Shown: positions 55,982 through 64,000 of the stretch, piece by piece
Layout: each line of letters opens with the position of its first letter
Numbering within the stretch: position 1 is the stretch's first letter
From: Bacteroidales bacterium
GTDB taxonomy: Bacteria; Bacteroidota; Bacteroidia; Bacteroidales; VadinHA17
Direction of reading: 5' to 3'
DNA length: 64,000 bases
Assembly (NCBI GenBank): GCA_024763075.1
Contig: JANTGF010000003.1
Coordinates: forward strand, 37,045-101,044
Notes under the pieces: generated by a model
What the model was told of the DNA's origin: nothing
Database searches by the model: none
What the model saw: only the letters and a program-made list of their open reading frames with translations
Program-made: the position numbers and the translations under genes

Positions 55982-57757
55982 ATGGAATCGTTATTCACAT
56001 TACCCGGTCAACATTTTCAGATTTATTATGATCTTTTCTATGAGCTTGCCTTTGTTGCAAGCTTTCTTATTTATATTTATGAAGGTAAAAAAAGAAAATT
56101 TCCATGGATCCCATGGCTTTTGATGATAGCCTCGGTACGGATATTTTTTATTATCGGTTCAAAAATTGCAACCTATTCGGGTCAGGAATGGGCCGGATTT
56201 TTTCACAGCTTCCATTTTCCTCCCACTGAAGCTAAAACGGTATTCGGAGGTTTGATTTTAGCCGTAGCCGGACTTTTTATTGCCAAAACATGGCTTCGTT
56301 TTCGCTACAGGATATTTGATGCCTTTGCACTTGCCATACCGGTAGCAATGGCCGTACAGAGGGTCGGGTGCCTGTTGGTGGGATGTTGTTTTGGGAACCC
56401 CACAGCACTTCCGTGGGGGATTCATTACGGAGTGTTTTCACCAGCCTATTTTCATCAGGTACAATCGGGTGTAATTAACTCCACTGCTACCCATACGATT
56501 GGGGTACATCCCATTCCTCTGTATATTATTGTTTATAGCCTGATTGTTGCTGGTCTGGTCTGGAAGAACAGAAATGGATTCAAAGCACCCGGGAATCTGA
56601 CTCTTTTTTCAGTAACATTACTTTTTGCTTCCAGATTTATGATAGAATTTCTGCGGGACCCATTAACAAACGGTCCTTTGGGCACCGGATTTCTTGGTCT
56701 GAAACTGATTCAGTGGAGCCTTATTGGCGTTGTGATCATTTTTGTTCTTATCATGGTAACCAGAGAGAGGAAATTTAAGAATAAAACGATAACAAACCCC
56801 GTATCATCACCAAATTATCTGGTAAATATCTCATATATATTTTTTCTTTCTCTGATTCTTTATGTGGGGAGAAACTGGTTTATTCCCATTGAGAAGATCA
56901 GTATTTTACTTATTTTAATTCCGGTCACCTTTGCTTTATTATGGAAATTATTTCATCAGTTAACGGTACCGGGTTACCGGATGGCCTCTGTAATACTGGT
57001 GATTTTTTCTTTCATTGTTATGGCCCAGACAATGGAGGTAAAACAGTCTGCAGATTCAACCTCAGGATTTGTTCCAAAAGCATGGAACAGCATTGGATTC
57101 GGATATGCCGGGGGAAGCTATGAGGATATTGACCTTGGCTGTGAGGGTAATGTCATAAGCAGTACAAGGCATACTTATAATCTTGGCAGGGCAGAATACA
57201 AACATTATTTTAGTCCGAAGGAAAACCAGATGGGCACCATTGGTATAAGGGGATATTTTGGACAGGATGTATCGGAGTATCCAAAGGTATCACCGGATTA
57301 CGGCACTAAATTCCCTATTTACGGTATTAGCCCGTATTTTAAATATGACTTTCGCTGGGTTGGACTTGGTGCAGGATTTCAACTTGGCAAGTTTGTTTAT
57401 GGAGGTTATGAGAGTTCTACCATATTGCCTTTAATCCATTTGCGTGTGGGGCCCAGGGATAAATTATTTGGTGAAATAAATGTAATTAATCCATCCTGGT
57501 TGTACACTCCGGTTTCTGAATACCGGATAGGAATGGGAGTTAATCTTGGCAGAGAGTTTAATTTTTTGCATTTTGGGTATGCTAGAATTGATGCAGGAGA
57601 CGCTCTTTATCTGGCCAGTACATTTATGCTGGGTAACAATTTCTTGTTAGAACCAAATGTGTCTTTTCAAATTGGGGCAGGGAGTGGTTTCCAGGGGGGC
57701 ATAGGTGTTCATTATATGTTTGGGGAATCCCCGATGAAAAAAAAGCACAGGCAATAG
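55982..57757 (+). CDS. Lgt-like membrane protein fused to an outer-membrane-barrel-like domain
   Basis: 591 residues in one open frame. Residues about 15-265 have seven membrane segments and Lgt-like blocks: FGGLILAVAG (88-97), QRVGCLLVGCCFGNPTALPWG (126-146, reading ahead of HY), VHPIPLYIIVYSL (175-187) and RFMIEFLRDP (218-227). The E. coli Lgt His103 and Asn146 equivalents appear changed to Phe and Cys, so transferase activity is doubtful. Two more helices follow. At 333-349 MASVILVIFSFIVMAQ looks like a signal peptide ending in AQ. Then come 240 residues of Gly/Tyr/Phe-rich alternating strands, as in an outer-membrane beta-barrel or porin. Confidence 0.8.
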   Translation: MESLFTLPGQHFQIYYDLFYELAFVASFLIYIYEGKKRKFPWIPWLLMIASVRIFFIIGSKIATYSGQEWAGFFHSFHFPPTEAKTVFGGLILAVAGLFIAKTWLRFRYRIFDAFALAIPVAMAVQRVGCLLVGCCFGNPTALPWGIHYGVFSPAYFHQVQSGVINSTATHTIGVHPIPLYIIVYSLIVAGLVWKNRNGFKAPGNLTLFSVTLLFASRFMIEFLRDPLTNGPLGTGFLGLKLIQWSLIGVVIIFVLIMVTRERKFKNKTITNPVSSPNYLVNISYIFFLSLILYVGRNWFIPIEKISILLILIPVTFALLWKLFHQLTVPGYRMASVILVIFSFIVMAQTMEVKQSADSTSGFVPKAWNSIGFGYAGGSYEDIDLGCEGNVISSTRHTYNLGRAEYKHYFSPKENQMGTIGIRGYFGQDVSEYPKVSPDYGTKFPIYGISPYFKYDFRWVGLGAGFQLGKFVYGGYESSTILPLIHLRVGPRDKLFGEINVINPSWLYTPVSEYRIGMGVNLGREFNFLHFGYARIDAGDALYLASTFMLGNNFLLEPNVSFQIGAGSGFQGGIGVHYMFGESPMKKKHRQ

Positions 57758-58247
57758 TTAATTTATTGTTGTTCGTATTAATTATAAATGTTTCCCATGT
57801 CTAAAAATACATTGATTATCGGGGAAGGTCAATTTTATTTGTGATTATTAAAATACAGTATTATAAAAAATTAGCAGAATTTTATTAAAAGCTAGAAGTA
57901 AATATGTTGAATGATTTCCGCCTTGGGCAAAATGCGTTAAAAATATCAATGAATGGAGCGTTAAGAAAGAAAATCTGTTTGATCCCGATATCAGTTTTAT
58001 CAGCTTTTTGGAGCAAAAAGCCACAAAAACTTACTCAGGAGAGTTATTTTCTTTTAGTGAAATGAATTTATTTTTAGCAATTTTTCCCACAGCGGCGGCC
58101 TTTTTTGCTTACTTTTTTTGGCTGAAGCAAAAAAGTAAGTGCCCGTCCGGCATAAGGACAAATCATTAATATGAGAATAATGCAATTATTTACTATCCAT
58201 ATTAAATCGACATGGGAAAGATCAGTTAATTATTTTAATGATAGCTA
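57758..58247. other. 490-bp intergenic region with a dispersed-repeat-like hairpin
   Basis: No gene is supported. A 53-codon frame at 57904-58065 and an overlapping frame reading through the hairpin have no recognisable homology. The last part holds the hairpin at 58108-58139. Confidence 0.5.
58108..58139. repeat. Inverted repeat CTTACTTTTTT / AAAAAAGTAAG
   Basis: An 11-bp perfect stem (58108-58118 and 58129-58139) around TGGCTGAAGC. By memory, similar stem-loops with this loop are dispersed between genes in many Bacteroidota; only one copy is in this window. Confidence 0.55.
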
Positions 58248-58766
58248 TCACAACACAGCACCTGCTCTCAAGATAAAAGTTAATAACCAGGCCAACGCAA
58301 CAACATACACCAACCAGATTTTACGGGTAAAGCCAGCAACGATGAGAATGATGATGATAGAAATACGGCTGATCATTGTAGACGGGTTTTCCTTGAAGGG
58401 GAAAAGAAAATGACTGGCAATAAATAAAGCGAGCAGTGTAAAGAAGACCGGCATCCTGGCTATGAAATATTCTTTGGTTGCAGCACCTTTATCCGGGGTA
58501 AAACTGTTTGTTGCCAGCATAAAAAGAAAAGGGGGCAGGAGAAATAACAGATAATTTAAATAGGTCTGCCCGGAAAGTTGCTCAATCAGATGATGGTAAA
58601 TGAATATATTGTACACGGCAACCTCCGTAAGCATAACCGTGAAAATAGAGTAGGGAAGAAACCACTCTTCCGGGTCAAAAAGCCGTTTCCATTCGCTTAA
58701 CAGGTCAGCCAGTCCAATCCCGTAAATTAGTAGCGGGATAAATGTAAGATATTCAGTAGTAGCCAT
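58248..58766 (-). CDS. Integral membrane protein of unknown function
   Basis: 172 residues with five predicted membrane helices (about 5-20, 38-58, 70-87, 105-122, 133-165). A short loop SFTPDKGAATKEYFIARM separates the halves. No motif or family is recognised. It stands alone, convergent with nothing nearby and divergent from the propeller gene. Confidence 0.6.
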   Translation of the reverse strand: MATTEYLTFIPLLIYGIGLADLLSEWKRLFDPEEWFLPYSIFTVMLTEVAVYNIFIYHHLIEQLSGQTYLNYLLFLLPPFLFMLATNSFTPDKGAATKEYFIARMPVFFTLLALFIASHFLFPFKENPSTMISRISIIIILIVAGFTRKIWLVYVVALAWLLTFILRAGAVL

Positions 58767-58942
58767 ATGCTTTTTGTTTTTATTCCGGTGAATATCATTG
58801 AGCCAATGGAAATTATCTGTTTTACATTAAGAAAACGAAAAAATGGAATTGCAAGTTAATAATTTTTTACGTGTAGCCTGAAAACTTTTAAATGATTCCT
58901 GAGAATATTCAGATTACAAAGTATTGGGATACCTTTTTTTGT

Positions 58943-58950
58943 TAAATTTG
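58943..58950 (+). promoter_or_regulatory. -7 element for the propeller-DUF6807-ThuA-oxidoreductase set
   Basis: TAAATTTG matches TAnnTTTG, 28 bp before the ATG at 58978. Confidence 0.45.
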
Positions 58951-58977
58951 TAACATTACAAATATATTATTAAAATT

Positions 58978-60243
58978 ATGAGAAAATATGTCTCATTTTT
59001 AGTTGTGGTTCTATTTGTTATTGTTTCAGGATGTAACTCAAAAGATGGTGTTTTGCAGGAAACTAGAATTAACGGGCAGAAGCTCCCTGTAATACATCCG
59101 GATCAGGTTCCAAAACAGGAAAAGGTATTTCTTTTGTCGGAACTTTTTTCAGACTTCCGGGCCATCCCTCTGGAGACACGGGAAGAGTGTCTGATCCAGA
59201 ACACCATGGTTGAACTTTCTGAAGATGAAATCTTTGTGGGAACACAAAATTTTCCAAAACCTGCCCGTCTGTACCGGTTTGACAGAAACGGAAAGTTCCT
59301 CAATGAAATTGGGAGGCCCGGTAACGGACCCGGTGAACATTCCGGATATATGCAGGATTTTATTCACTATCATGATAAGGACAGTACCATAGTAGTGGTG
59401 TGGAACGCTGATAATCCCCAGCTTTTTAATTTGCAAGGACAGCTATTGCAAATTATACAGTGGCCTTTTCATAGGTTGATGGACATTTATAAATTAGGAA
59501 ATGAAAAATGGTTCAGTACAGGTAGTGCCGGAGGTCGGCCTCACAGTCAAAAGGATTCAGTGTTGCTTGTTTTTTATAATAATGAGGGAACTATTTCCAG
59601 GGTCATTTCCCGTACTATTTTTCCAGAAGCTTCAAGAAAAGGTTATATTCCAACTCCGTGGGATAATTCTGTGTGGAGTTATAAAGGGAAAACCAAAATT
59701 TTTCTGCAAGGAATGGATACGATCTTTACACTGGAAGAAATGAAACTGGTTCCTGCCGGTATATTGTCTCCGGGAGAGAAAAGCCTTCCTTATAATAAGG
59801 TGCTTACACAGGAAGAGCTGAAAGGGAAGTACAGGATCAGGATTCTGGCGGAAACAGAATACAACTGGTTTATTCAGAAATCTGTGATCAAAAGTGTTAA
59901 ATTAAAGCAATATAAACCCAACTTTTGGGGCGGGCAGTTTGATGAAGATGATCAAATAGTAATTATTGATAAGAAAACAGGAAATGCTGCTTTGTGTAAG
60001 TTCAAAGACGATCTGTATGGTTTTATTCCTGAGGATACCTTTTCTTATGTGGAATGGCACAGAAGTGGAAAATTAATTCTGGCACTTCCTCCGGCAGATA
60101 TGCTGGACATGATCAAAGAGTATGAGAAAAAAGGGGAGGTGCCTCCTGAAATTGCCCATCGTTTGAAGTCTCTTAAACAAATTAAGGAAGATGACAATCA
60201 TGTGATTTTATTATTCACACTGAAAGACCGCATCAGGATTTAA
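58978..60243 (+). CDS. Six-bladed beta-propeller lipoprotein
   Basis: 421 residues. Lipobox VIVSGC (Cys about 19). The part FRAIPLETREECLIQ near residue 60, then RLYRFDRNGKFLNEIGRPGNGPGE, is the hallmark of the Bacteroidota 6-bladed propeller (6_NHL_BPs) proteins, which are surface or periplasmic and of unproven ligand. The C-terminus is charged. It is separated by 90 bp from the DUF6807 gene and may be in its operon. Confidence 0.82.
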   Translation: MRKYVSFLVVVLFVIVSGCNSKDGVLQETRINGQKLPVIHPDQVPKQEKVFLLSELFSDFRAIPLETREECLIQNTMVELSEDEIFVGTQNFPKPARLYRFDRNGKFLNEIGRPGNGPGEHSGYMQDFIHYHDKDSTIVVVWNADNPQLFNLQGQLLQIIQWPFHRLMDIYKLGNEKWFSTGSAGGRPHSQKDSVLLVFYNNEGTISRVISRTIFPEASRKGYIPTPWDNSVWSYKGKTKIFLQGMDTIFTLEEMKLVPAGILSPGEKSLPYNKVLTQEELKGKYRIRILAETEYNWFIQKSVIKSVKLKQYKPNFWGGQFDEDDQIVIIDKKTGNAALCKFKDDLYGFIPEDTFSYVEWHRSGKLILALPPADMLDMIKEYEKKGEVPPEIAHRLKSLKQIKEDDNHVILLFTLKDRIRI

Positions 60244-60333
60244 GATTGCAAAGTTTTTTACCGGAAAATGTGGTATATGGGTTGATATTGTAATTGGTTT
60301 TATGCACTTTTGTTGAATCAATCCGAATAATAA

Positions 60334-61590
60334 ATGAAAACTGCAGGAGTATTTTTCCTGAGCATCTTTCCATTCTTCCTTTTCTCACAGGAAGTGGCCC
60401 GTTTTTCGGTTGCTTCAGGCGATTATGATCAGATGGATTGTCCGGTATATTTCTCGACAGAACAGATAAAAAATTTGCCGGATAAGTACTCCCTTTTTCT
60501 TTTTGAAACCCTGGAATCCGGGTTGAAACCAGTGAAAATCCAGTTTGATATGAAAGATACCGGTTTCTGGTTTGTTATGGATGGTACGACCCTGAAGAAT
60601 ACAAAAAGGTTTTTTGTATTAAAAGCAGGTGATACAAAACCTGTGGAATCTGAAACCCCTATGCAGGTTCGCAAGTCTGAAGAAGCCATTACCTTATTAA
60701 AAAACAATCAGAAAATCCTGAAATATCAGCTTAAAACAATGATACCTCCAAAGGGGATAGATCCTGCTTATCAAAAGTCAGGTTTTATACATCCCTTATG
60801 GTCGCCTGGAGGTGAGGTGCTTACCCGTGTTCAGCCACCGGACCATTATCATCATTATGGCATCTGGGGACCGTGGACAAAAACACATATTGAAGGCAGG
60901 GAAGTTGATTTCTGGAATCTGGCAAAGGGGGAAGGAACGGTAAGATATGCAGGGCTGTCAGAAATATCGGAGGGCCCGGTTTTTTGTGGTTTTAAAGTGA
61001 ATCAGGAACATGTAGATTTTAAAAAAGGAGTGCCGGGCGGAAAAGAGCAGGTGGCAATTAACGAGGAATTATCTGTACGTGCATGGAATTTGAGAGAAAA
61101 TGCCTGGTTGATTGATTATACGAGTGTTCAAAACAGTCCGCTGAAAAACGGAATATTGCTGGATGCCTATCGTTACGGTGGGGGAATAGGGTTCCGTGCA
61201 ACAGAAAAATGGAAGAAAGATAATTGTACAGTATTTACATCTGTAGGAAAAACCCGTAAAAATGCTGATGGTACCACAGCGCGGTGGTGCAGGGTGGAAG
61301 GAGAATCAGGTACCGGAAGAAGCGGCATCCTTTTTATGGATTTTCCTGAGAACAAGGCCTTCCCCGAGCCCATGCGGGTGTGGCCATTGAATGCCAATAA
61401 TGGTCGGGGGGATTTATTTTTTGAGTTTTGCCCGATTCGTCATGAGCCCTGGAAAATGAAGAAGGGGAAAAACTATCACCTGAAATACAGGTTGTTTATT
61501 TTTGATAGTAGATTGAGTGCGGAGGATGCAGAAATCTTATGGCAGAGTTTTGCACATCCACCTAAAGTGATTTTAGAATCTGGAAACTAA
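60334..61590 (+). CDS. DUF6807 (PmoA-like) exported protein
   Basis: 418 residues with signal MKTAGVFFLSIFPFFLFSQ. RVQPPDHYHHYGIWGPWTKT (about residue 167-186) is the family hallmark with conserved Asp-His-x-His-His. VWPLNANNGRGDLFFEFCPI follows near the end. Members cluster with Gfo/Idh/MocA oxidoreductases and ThuA proteins in sugar-degradation loci. Reaction unknown. Confidence 0.85.
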   Translation: MKTAGVFFLSIFPFFLFSQEVARFSVASGDYDQMDCPVYFSTEQIKNLPDKYSLFLFETLESGLKPVKIQFDMKDTGFWFVMDGTTLKNTKRFFVLKAGDTKPVESETPMQVRKSEEAITLLKNNQKILKYQLKTMIPPKGIDPAYQKSGFIHPLWSPGGEVLTRVQPPDHYHHYGIWGPWTKTHIEGREVDFWNLAKGEGTVRYAGLSEISEGPVFCGFKVNQEHVDFKKGVPGGKEQVAINEELSVRAWNLRENAWLIDYTSVQNSPLKNGILLDAYRYGGGIGFRATEKWKKDNCTVFTSVGKTRKNADGTTARWCRVEGESGTGRSGILFMDFPENKAFPEPMRVWPLNANNGRGDLFFEFCPIRHEPWKMKKGKNYHLKYRLFIFDSRLSAEDAEILWQSFAHPPKVILESGN

Positions 61591-61656
61591 AATATTTTGG
61601 AGGGATTTTTGATTTATTTGTAAAAATCATGTCAATAACAACTAATATTTAAATTT

Positions 61657-62448
61657 ATGAAAAAATTAATTATTGTATTATTTGTAATGTTTTCCGGCTT
61701 GCTTATCCAGTTTACCTGTACCGGAAATGACAAAACCCTGAAGCAGGTTAAGGGAAAGAAAGTGCTGATCTTTACAAAAAACGGGGAAGGCTATGTGCAT
61801 GATAATATTGCTGCCAGTGTGAAGGCCCTGAATGAAATTTGTCAGGAGATGGACATTTCAACCGATGTTACTGATGATCCGGCGAAATTTACCGATAGTA
61901 ATCTTAAGAAATACGATGCCCTTATTTTTACAAATACCAATAATAAAGTGTTTGATACAAATGAGCAAAAAAAAGCTTTGCAAAACTTTATCCGGAGTGG
62001 TGGAGGCTTTGTGGCTATCCATTCTGCGAATGCTACGGAGCGTGACTGGCCCTGGATGTGGTCAATGGTAGGGGGGAAATTTATTCGCCATGCCCCGCAT
62101 CAGCAGTTTGATGTGCTGGTGACAGACGCAAATCATCCTTCCACATATTTTTTGCCAATGCGATGGAAAGTAGATGATGAATGTTACTATTCGAATCAGC
62201 TGAATCCTGACATCCATGTTCTTCTTTCTGCTGACCTGACAACTGTTGAAGATAAAAACATGGCAGAATACCCGGGTGAAACATTCGGCAAATTGTTTCC
62301 TTTGTGCTGGTGCCATGAATTTGACGGAGGAAGAGAATGGTACACGGCTTTAGGACATGATATAGAAACATATAGTGATCCGACCTTCAGGAAACATCTC
62401 GAAGGTGGAATTCTGTGGGTGTTGGGAGTAGATAAAATTAAAAATTAA
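61657..62448 (+). CDS. ThuA-like domain protein, exported
   Basis: 263 residues. The N-terminal segment LIIVLFVMFSGLLIQFTC is a lipoprotein or signal segment. The ThuA fold has KVLIFTKNGEGYVHDNI, DALIFTNTNN, RSGGGFVAIHSANATERDWPW and YPGETFGKLFPLCWCHEFDGGREWYTALGHD. The family is a glutamine-amidotransferase-like fold used in trehalose or keto-sugar use. It sits 66 bp after DUF6807 and 16 bp before the oxidoreductase. Confidence 0.9.
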   Translation: MKKLIIVLFVMFSGLLIQFTCTGNDKTLKQVKGKKVLIFTKNGEGYVHDNIAASVKALNEICQEMDISTDVTDDPAKFTDSNLKKYDALIFTNTNNKVFDTNEQKKALQNFIRSGGGFVAIHSANATERDWPWMWSMVGGKFIRHAPHQQFDVLVTDANHPSTYFLPMRWKVDDECYYSNQLNPDIHVLLSADLTTVEDKNMAEYPGETFGKLFPLCWCHEFDGGREWYTALGHDIETYSDPTFRKHLEGGILWVLGVDKIKN

Positions 62449-62464
62449 TTAAATAAATATTTAA

Positions 62465-63841
62465 ATGGAAAGAAGAAAATTTGTAAAGAAAACGATGGCT
62501 GGCGCGGCAGGGTCACTGATTATACCAACCATTGTTCCTTCAACAGTTTTTGGGAAAAGCGCTCCCAGCAATAAGATTAACGTGGGACAGATTGGTTGCG
62601 GCCGTATCGCAAGAAGCTGGGATATGCCGGGTGTAATGAAATTTGACTCAGCCAGAATGGTAGCTGTAAGCGACCTGGATGCTAACCGGATGGAAGACGG
62701 GATAAAGCTGGTTCAGGGTTATTACAGTAAAAAGAAGAAAAGTAAAAATTATCTTGATGTAAAAATGTATGATGACTACAAGGAAATGCTTTTAAATAAG
62801 GACATTGATGCGGTAGTCATTAGTACCCCCGATCACTGGCATGCCCAACCGGCAATTGAGGCTGCTCTGGCAGGAAAAGATATTTATCTTGAGAAGCCAA
62901 CTGCACTGACTGTTGCAGAAGGCAGGATGTTGAGTGATGTGGTTACAAATAAAGGAGTAATTTTGCAAATGGGGACCCAGCAGCGTTCCATGCCGCAATT
63001 CCGTATTGCAGCAGAACTGGTAAGGAATGGGCGGATTGGGGAATTGCAAACGGTAAAAATCGGTCTTCCCGGTGATCCGTCCGGGCCGGAAGCTGAAGAA
63101 ATGCCTGTTCCGAAAAACCTGAATTATGATATGTGGCTGGGCTCCACGCCGGAAGTTTATTATACTGAAATCCGGGTACATCCGCAAAAAGGATACAGCC
63201 GGCCGGGATGGCTACGATGTGAACAGTTCGGTGCGGGTATGATCACCGGCTGGGGGCAACATCATTTTGACTCGGCAGCCTGGGGGATGAATACAGAACT
63301 TACAGGCCCTGTTTCTGTGGAAGCGGTAGCACAATTTCCAAAAGCAGGCCTGTGGAATGTACATATGGATTTTATGGTGAAGGCCGAATATGAAAATGGA
63401 ATAAGTATGTACACCAGTAATGGTTACACAAACGGGATCAGATATGAAGGTACGGATGGATGGATCTTTGTTTCAAGAGGAAGTTATTCAGCAACAGCCA
63501 GCGATCCTGTAGATCAGGAGAAAAGCCGGAAAGCGCTGGATGCCAGTGATCCGAAGATTTTGACATCTGAAATTAAAGAGAACGAAATCCATCTGTACAA
63601 AAGTGATGATCACCATGGGAACTGGCTGGATTGTATTCAAACGAGGAAACAACCCATTTCAACTGTTGAAGTTGGTCAGCGTTCCTGTTCGGTATGTCTG
63701 ATTAGTCATATTGCCATGAAGATACCGGGAAAACTAAACTGGGATGCCCGGAATGAGCAATTTACTAATAGTGAAGAGGCAAATGCACATCTTTCCCGGA
63801 GCCAGAGAGCACCTTATGGCACGACTTATATTAAGGTTTAA
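62465..63841 (+). CDS. Gfo/Idh/MocA oxidoreductase with Tat-type signal
   Basis: 458 residues. The start MERRKFVKKTMAGAAGSLII has a twin-Arg RRKF motif and hydrophobic core, so a folded, cofactor-bearing enzyme is exported by Tat. The Rossmann motif is VGQIGCGRIA. DAVVISTPDHWHAQPAIEAAL and LEKPTAL (catalytic Lys in EKP) follow, with GTQQRSMPQFR and WGQHHFDSAAW in the C-terminal domain. It oxidises or reduces a sugar or glycoside with bound NAD(P). It is the last gene of the cluster. Confidence 0.93.
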   Translation: MERRKFVKKTMAGAAGSLIIPTIVPSTVFGKSAPSNKINVGQIGCGRIARSWDMPGVMKFDSARMVAVSDLDANRMEDGIKLVQGYYSKKKKSKNYLDVKMYDDYKEMLLNKDIDAVVISTPDHWHAQPAIEAALAGKDIYLEKPTALTVAEGRMLSDVVTNKGVILQMGTQQRSMPQFRIAAELVRNGRIGELQTVKIGLPGDPSGPEAEEMPVPKNLNYDMWLGSTPEVYYTEIRVHPQKGYSRPGWLRCEQFGAGMITGWGQHHFDSAAWGMNTELTGPVSVEAVAQFPKAGLWNVHMDFMVKAEYENGISMYTSNGYTNGIRYEGTDGWIFVSRGSYSATASDPVDQEKSRKALDASDPKILTSEIKENEIHLYKSDDHHGNWLDCIQTRKQPISTVEVGQRSCSVCLISHIAMKIPGKLNWDARNEQFTNSEEANAHLSRSQRAPYGTTYIKV

Positions 63842-63876
63842 GTGTTATAAATAATAAACTAAGCAAATGAAACGAA

Positions 63877-63931
63877 CATGAACTTTTTTAATCAAAATTT
63901 CACACACGAAAATGATTAAAACAAGTTCATG
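63877..63931. repeat. Large inverted repeat after the oxidoreductase gene
   Basis: CATGAACTT...TTAATCA (63877-63894) and TGATTAA...AAGTTCATG (63913-63931) form an imperfect long stem with 3-bp internal mismatches and an 18-bp loop. No T-run follows, so it may be an operator or a repeat rather than a terminator. Confidence 0.5.
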
Positions 63932-64000
63932 GGAGAACGGAGTGGTTACATCTGTTCTTAAATTTTTAGTTAATTTGTAACCAAGTAATTAAAAATTTTA

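Noticed and set aside
57904..58065. 53-codon frame in the gap before the membrane protein gene
   Set aside because: No homology recognised, overlapping alternative frames are equally open, no promoter or ribosome-binding site.
58171..58413. 80-codon plus-strand frame
   Set aside because: Mostly antisense to the membrane protein gene at 58248-58766.

Overview
This 64 kb window reads as a chromosome segment of a Bacteroidota bacterium, most likely from the Bacteroidales/Marinilabiliales side of the phylum. The evidence is several promoter elements of the TAnnTTTG type, a type IX secretion sorting tail, a SUF operon, the rnc-fabF-acpP/purN block with an IPExxxVDY-type gene, an LptE-SecG block, a RprX/RprY-like two-component pair, six-bladed beta-propeller and DUF6807/ThuA/Gfo-Idh genes, and GSCFA and cyclically permuted mutarotase proteins. 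The giant acyl-CoA dehydratase activase suggests an anaerobic or fermentative lifestyle (inference).

Layout. 1-102 is the tail of a GH9-like glycosidase. 540-7470 holds thiL facing a complete sufBCDSE plus sufT-like operon. 7467-13720 is a mixed block: M20 amidohydrolase, an antitoxin remnant, two small proteins, queG, a small membrane exporter, yjbQ, a lipase-like hydrolase and a GSCFA protein. 13805-20318 carries a FakA-FakB-like fusion, a secreted double-HKD phospholipase D with a T9SS tail, kdsB and a DEAD-box helicase. 20553-23969 is a sigma-54 activator-lptE-TPR-like-secG operon, followed by groES-groEL, a DUF4412-like protein, lepA and the 1423-residue activase. 33589-36881 is a response regulator/histidine kinase pair divergent from a very acidic secreted protein. 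37032-42000 is the IPExxxVDY-type gene, rnc, fabF, acpP, purN and an M23 lipoprotein. 41979-45341 is leuS and tRNA-Arg. 45703-54280 is a TlpA-like thioredoxin and a five-gene sialic acid operon. 54394-57757 holds a gene remnant, a methyltransferase, a MITE-like element and an Lgt-like/beta-barrel fusion. 58248-63841 is a membrane protein followed by a propeller, DUF6807, ThuA and Gfo/Idh/MocA sugar-catabolic set.

How genes work together. SufBCD with SufSE builds Fe-S clusters that QueG and probably the activase need. The sialic acid operon encodes a FadR-type regulator, two sialidases, a Neu5Ac lyase and a mutarotase-symporter fusion, so it can release, epimerise, import and cleave sialic acid. 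A FadR-class operator overlaps the regulator's own promoter. The two-component pair and the acidic protein share a 122-bp divergent control region with phased TTTAAC repeats, which suggests that the regulator controls the acidic protein.

Most unusual items: an in-frame insertion of about 110 residues in LeuRS that looks like a DUF559/PD-(D/E)XK nuclease domain; an Lgt-like inner-membrane protein fused in one frame to an internal signal-like segment and an outer-membrane-barrel-like domain; the phased operator at the two-component locus; and a MITE-like element with 16-bp terminal inverted repeats and a 5-bp target duplication. No CRISPR array, complete insertion sequence, prophage or rRNA gene was seen.
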